DNA from: Lachnospiraceae bacterium UBA3689
Lineage (GTDB): Bacteria > Bacillota > Clostridia > Lachnospirales > Lachnospiraceae
Length of the DNA stretch: 42,550 nucleotides
Reading direction: 5' to 3'
Assembly: GCA_002371465.1 (NCBI GenBank)
Contig: DFIU01000016.1
Location: 1 to 42,550 of the forward strand
The position numbers and the translations under genes were made by a program. The notes under the pieces were generated by a model. It saw nothing but the letters and a program-made list of their open reading frames with translations. It was not told the origin of the DNA and ran no database searches. This document shows positions 40,503 to 42,550 of this stretch, in pieces; the first letter of the stretch is position 1; each line of letters begins with the position of its first letter.

Positions 40503-41414
40503 TTACTTTTCCTGGTCCGGATAGGTGGTGCCGAGGACTTCCTTCATGTGGTCGATCGGCATGTCGTGACCGGTCCATAGCTTAAAGGCAGCCGCTCCCT
40601 GGAAGAGCATCATGCCGTCGCCGTTCATGTACTTGCAGCCGGCTTCCTCTGCCATTTCCAGGAACTTTGTCTTCTTGGGCGCATAGACCGTATCGGTTAC
40701 GATCAGGTCCTTTCTCAGATAGGAAAGGTCAGGCAGCCAGGTCTCCCCTTCGTGGGGCTTCATGCCAAGACCTGTCGCGTTGGCAAGCAGATAGGAATCC
40801 GCGATCTCCCGGCGCAGGGCGTCTTTATCTGCCAGGTCAAAGAGGGTCGCCTTGCAGCTGGTCTGCTCGTTGATCTTCTTAACGGTCTCCTTTGCCTTTT
40901 CATAGAACTCGTCCTTGATGTTGAAGATGGACAGTTCCTTAACCCCATCCAGAGCCGCCTGGATCTGAATCGCCGTACCGGCGCCGCCGCAGCCGACAAT
41001 GGTCATCTTCTTGCCGATGACGTCGATGCCGTCATCTTTAAGGGCGGTCATGTAACCGATACCATCCGTGGTATAGCCCTTCAGATGTCCGTTCCGGTTG
41101 ACGATCGTATTGACCGCCCCGCTCATCTCTGCCGCCTTGTCCAGCTCATCCAGGTACTTGCCGACCCTGGTCTTGTTGGGCATGGAAATGTTGGAGCCCA
41201 CGAACTTCATTGCGCGGAAACCGGTGATGGCATCCTTCAGTTCCTGCTCCTGTCCCTCTTCCGTATCGCTCGTCCCGACTTCAAAGACCAGGTAAGCGTA
41301 GTCCAGTCCCTCATAGGCAAATGCTTCATTTTGCATCGCCGGTGAATTGGAATGACGAATCGGGTAAGCCAGCAGGCTGACCAGCTGCGTATGTCCGGTA
41401 ATTCTCTCTGCCAT
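40503..41414 (-). CDS. ydiB: Quinate/shikimate dehydrogenase, YdiB-like
   Basis: The 303-aa protein is in the shikimate dehydrogenase family but resembles E. coli YdiB more than AroE: LLAYPIRHSNSPAMQNEAF, SMPNKTRVGKYLDEL, AVNTIVNRNGHLKGYTTDG, and the C-terminal YMNGDGMMLFQGAAAFKLW. The cofactor region has GCGGAGTA followed by FNIKDEF, as in YdiB (FNRRDEF), where AroE has the NADP-binding NRT. This suggests NAD use and action on both quinate and shikimate, in the oxidative direction. The ATG at 41414 follows GGAGG by seven bases. It leads the ydiB-MFS-aroD operon, divergent from lysR. Confidence 0.88.
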   Translation of the reverse strand: MAERITGHTQLVSLLAYPIRHSNSPAMQNEAFAYEGLDYAYLVFEVGTSDTEEGQEQELKDAITGFRAMKFVGSNISMPNKTRVGKYLDELDKAAEMSGAVNTIVNRNGHLKGYTTDGIGYMTALKDDGIDVIGKKMTIVGCGGAGTAIQIQAALDGVKELSIFNIKDEFYEKAKETVKKINEQTSCKATLFDLADKDALRREIADSYLLANATGLGMKPHEGETWLPDLSYLRKDLIVTDTVYAPKKTKFLEMAEEAGCKYMNGDGMMLFQGAAAFKLWTGHDMPIDHMKEVLGTTYPDQEK

Positions 41415-41499
41415 AATAAAACCTCCATCTAAAAACAACAAACGTGAATACGTTCGGCTGCTTGACTGACTGCCCGTCATCTCTAACAGCTTTAACTCT

Positions 41500-41528
41500 A
41501 TCCTAAGATTCTCATTCTCCCTTATCAA
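41500..41528 (-). promoter_or_regulatory. Candidate ydiB promoter
   Basis: TTGATA (41523-41528), 17 nt, TAGGAT (41500-41505) on the minus strand. The weak -10 fits activator-dependent transcription, and the LysR-type box is about 20 bp upstream of the -35. Confidence 0.5.
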
Positions 41529-41549
41529 TATCAAAATATCGATTTATTA

Positions 41550-41564
41550 ATGCAATCATTGCAT
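41550..41564. promoter_or_regulatory. LysR-type operator
   Basis: ATGCAA-TCA-TTGCAT is a perfect inverted repeat containing the T-N11-A pattern (41551-41563) typical of LysR-type regulators. It lies between the divergent ydiB and lysR promoters, around -64 for ydiB and -28 for lysR, the usual position for combined activation and autorepression. Confidence 0.7.
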
Positions 41565-41570
41565 CATTTG

Positions 41571-41579
41571 TGGTATAAT
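41571..41579 (+). promoter_or_regulatory. lysR promoter (extended -10)
   Basis: TGGTATAAT at 41571-41579 is a consensus extended -10. No good -35 is present, because the expected position overlaps the palindromic operator. Confidence 0.6.
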
Positions 41580-41646
41580 TACACAAATATTGAGGCAATC
41601 CTTTAGAATCCATTCTTTTTATCGATAAATAATAGGGTGATTTTCA

Positions 41647-42528
41647 ATGACTTTCAATCAGTTGAATTATTTCTATCAGGCGGCAAGACTGCAGCACTAC
41701 CGGCAGGCGGCGGAACTTTTAAATATCTCCGAATCCTCATTAAGCCGGTCCATCACTGCGATCGAAGATGAACTGGGAGTCCGCCTCTTTGACAAGCGGG
41801 GGCGAAATGTGGAACTGACGCGGGCGGGCAAGGTCTTTTTGACCTATACCGAAAAGATCCTGACCGACGTGGACGCGGCATTGACCAAGATGCATGAGTT
41901 GGCAACCGATGGGGCCCACATCAACATCGCCTACGTCTCCCCTCTCGCCCGCTCCTTTATCCCTAAGACGGTAAAAGCCTTCCTTACTGAAAGTCAGAAT
42001 AAAAATGTCGTCTTTAATTTTTTCCAGGATATCACGGAGCGCAACATTGAGCGCTTAAAGACCGGCAGCTGCGATCTCGCCTTCGGCTCCTATATCGAAG
42101 ACGAACCCTCGATCGAATTCGTCCCCATCCAGCAGCAGGATATGGTCATCATCATGTCGGACAAGACCGCCCTGTCCGTCAAACCGGGCATCGATATCCG
42201 CATCTTTGACCAGTACCCGGTCCTAAGTTACGACCTGTCCTCAGGTCTGGGCCGCTACACCAGTCAGTTCTTTCAAAAGCACGGCTTAAATCCCGACATC
42301 ATCTGCTCTTCACCGGATGAAAACGGCATCGCCTCCCTGGTGGCGGAAGGCTTTGGTATCGCCCTGGTGGCGGATGTGGATGAGATCCACCGGCCGGGCA
42401 TCACCATCCGCAAGCTGCCGCCGAAGTACGCCCTGTCCCACACGGTCTATCTGTGCTATCAGAAGGACAAGTACATGCTCCCCGCCCTCCGCCGCCTGGT
42501 CGACTTCGTCAGATTAAACTCTTACTAA
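41647..42528 (+). CDS. LysR-family transcriptional regulator
   Basis: The 293-aa protein has the N-terminal LysR winged helix-turn-helix (about residues 1-60; MTFNQLNYFYQAARLQHYRQ, SESSLSRSITAIEDELG, VRLFDKRGRNVELT) and a periplasmic-binding-like effector domain (about 90-293). GGGTGA lies eight bases before the ATG. It is the only rightward gene in the window and diverges from ydiB, with the palindromic T-N11-A box between them, so it most likely controls the ydiB-MFS-aroD operon in response to a shikimate-pathway metabolite. It may also act on the TRAP operon. The remaining 22 bases of the window hold no feature. Confidence 0.92.
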   Translation: MTFNQLNYFYQAARLQHYRQAAELLNISESSLSRSITAIEDELGVRLFDKRGRNVELTRAGKVFLTYTEKILTDVDAALTKMHELATDGAHINIAYVSPLARSFIPKTVKAFLTESQNKNVVFNFFQDITERNIERLKTGSCDLAFGSYIEDEPSIEFVPIQQQDMVIIMSDKTALSVKPGIDIRIFDQYPVLSYDLSSGLGRYTSQFFQKHGLNPDIICSSPDENGIASLVAEGFGIALVADVDEIHRPGITIRKLPPKYALSHTVYLCYQKDKYMLPALRRLVDFVRLNSY

Positions 42529-42550
42529 CTCAAACTTCCCACATCAAAAG

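Overview
The window looks like chromosomal DNA of a moderately GC-rich member of the Clostridia, most likely Lachnospiraceae. The grounds are strong AGGAGG-type ribosome binding sites, a DUF5688-type protein, a chorismate mutase-shikimate kinase fusion, a Clostridia-style four-cysteine PheS and abundant rho-independent terminators. The genus cannot be fixed from the sequence. Every gene is on the minus strand except the LysR regulator at the far right, so genes are best read from high to low coordinates.

Layout from left to right. 1-1340: a mobile and defence-related scar with the OrfA of an IS3-family element cut by the window edge, an orphan Vsr endonuclease, and an internally deleted IS30 transposase that has cut off the gene upstream of vsr. 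1.5-10.7 kb: queA with two promoters and an odd leader, a histidine phosphatase, the galM-yihY-pheS-pheT run, a probable 6S RNA gene with a strong promoter, and dgt. 10.8-15.8 kb: amino-acid metabolism (leuA-thrC; an Lrp/AsnC regulator overlapping an aminotransferase). 15.9-24 kb: tRNA-Glu, a membrane-anchored polysaccharide deacetylase, fba, a phosphohexomutase, rpsB-tsf. 22.6-30.8 kb: a tightly packed six-gene run rluF-like, ligA, metA, an unnamed CARF/DUF1887-like gene, argS, and a HAD phosphatase-CPBP protease fusion. 30.9-35.2 kb: an SH3-domain membrane protein, tRNA-Arg and tRNA-Ala, a DUF5688 protein, a degenerate repeat patch, efp and an aroQ-aroK fusion.

35.3-42.5 kb holds a coherent accessory module: a TRAP transporter (dctP, dctM, dctQ), type I 3-dehydroquinate dehydratase, a YdiN-like MFS transporter, a YdiB-like quinate/shikimate dehydrogenase and a divergent LysR regulator with a palindromic T-N11-A box. 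Together these can import quinate or shikimate and feed it into the shikimate pathway. An inverted repeat brackets the TRAP promoter.

The most unusual items are: the CARF/Card1-like protein with no CRISPR system, whose expected ligand-loop and nuclease residues look lost; the HAD-CPBP fusion; the queA Shine-Dalgarno site separated from its start by a hairpin; the rpsB promoter nested inside the upstream gene's terminator; and the bracketed TRAP promoter. Family assignments rest on motifs recognised by eye, without database searches.
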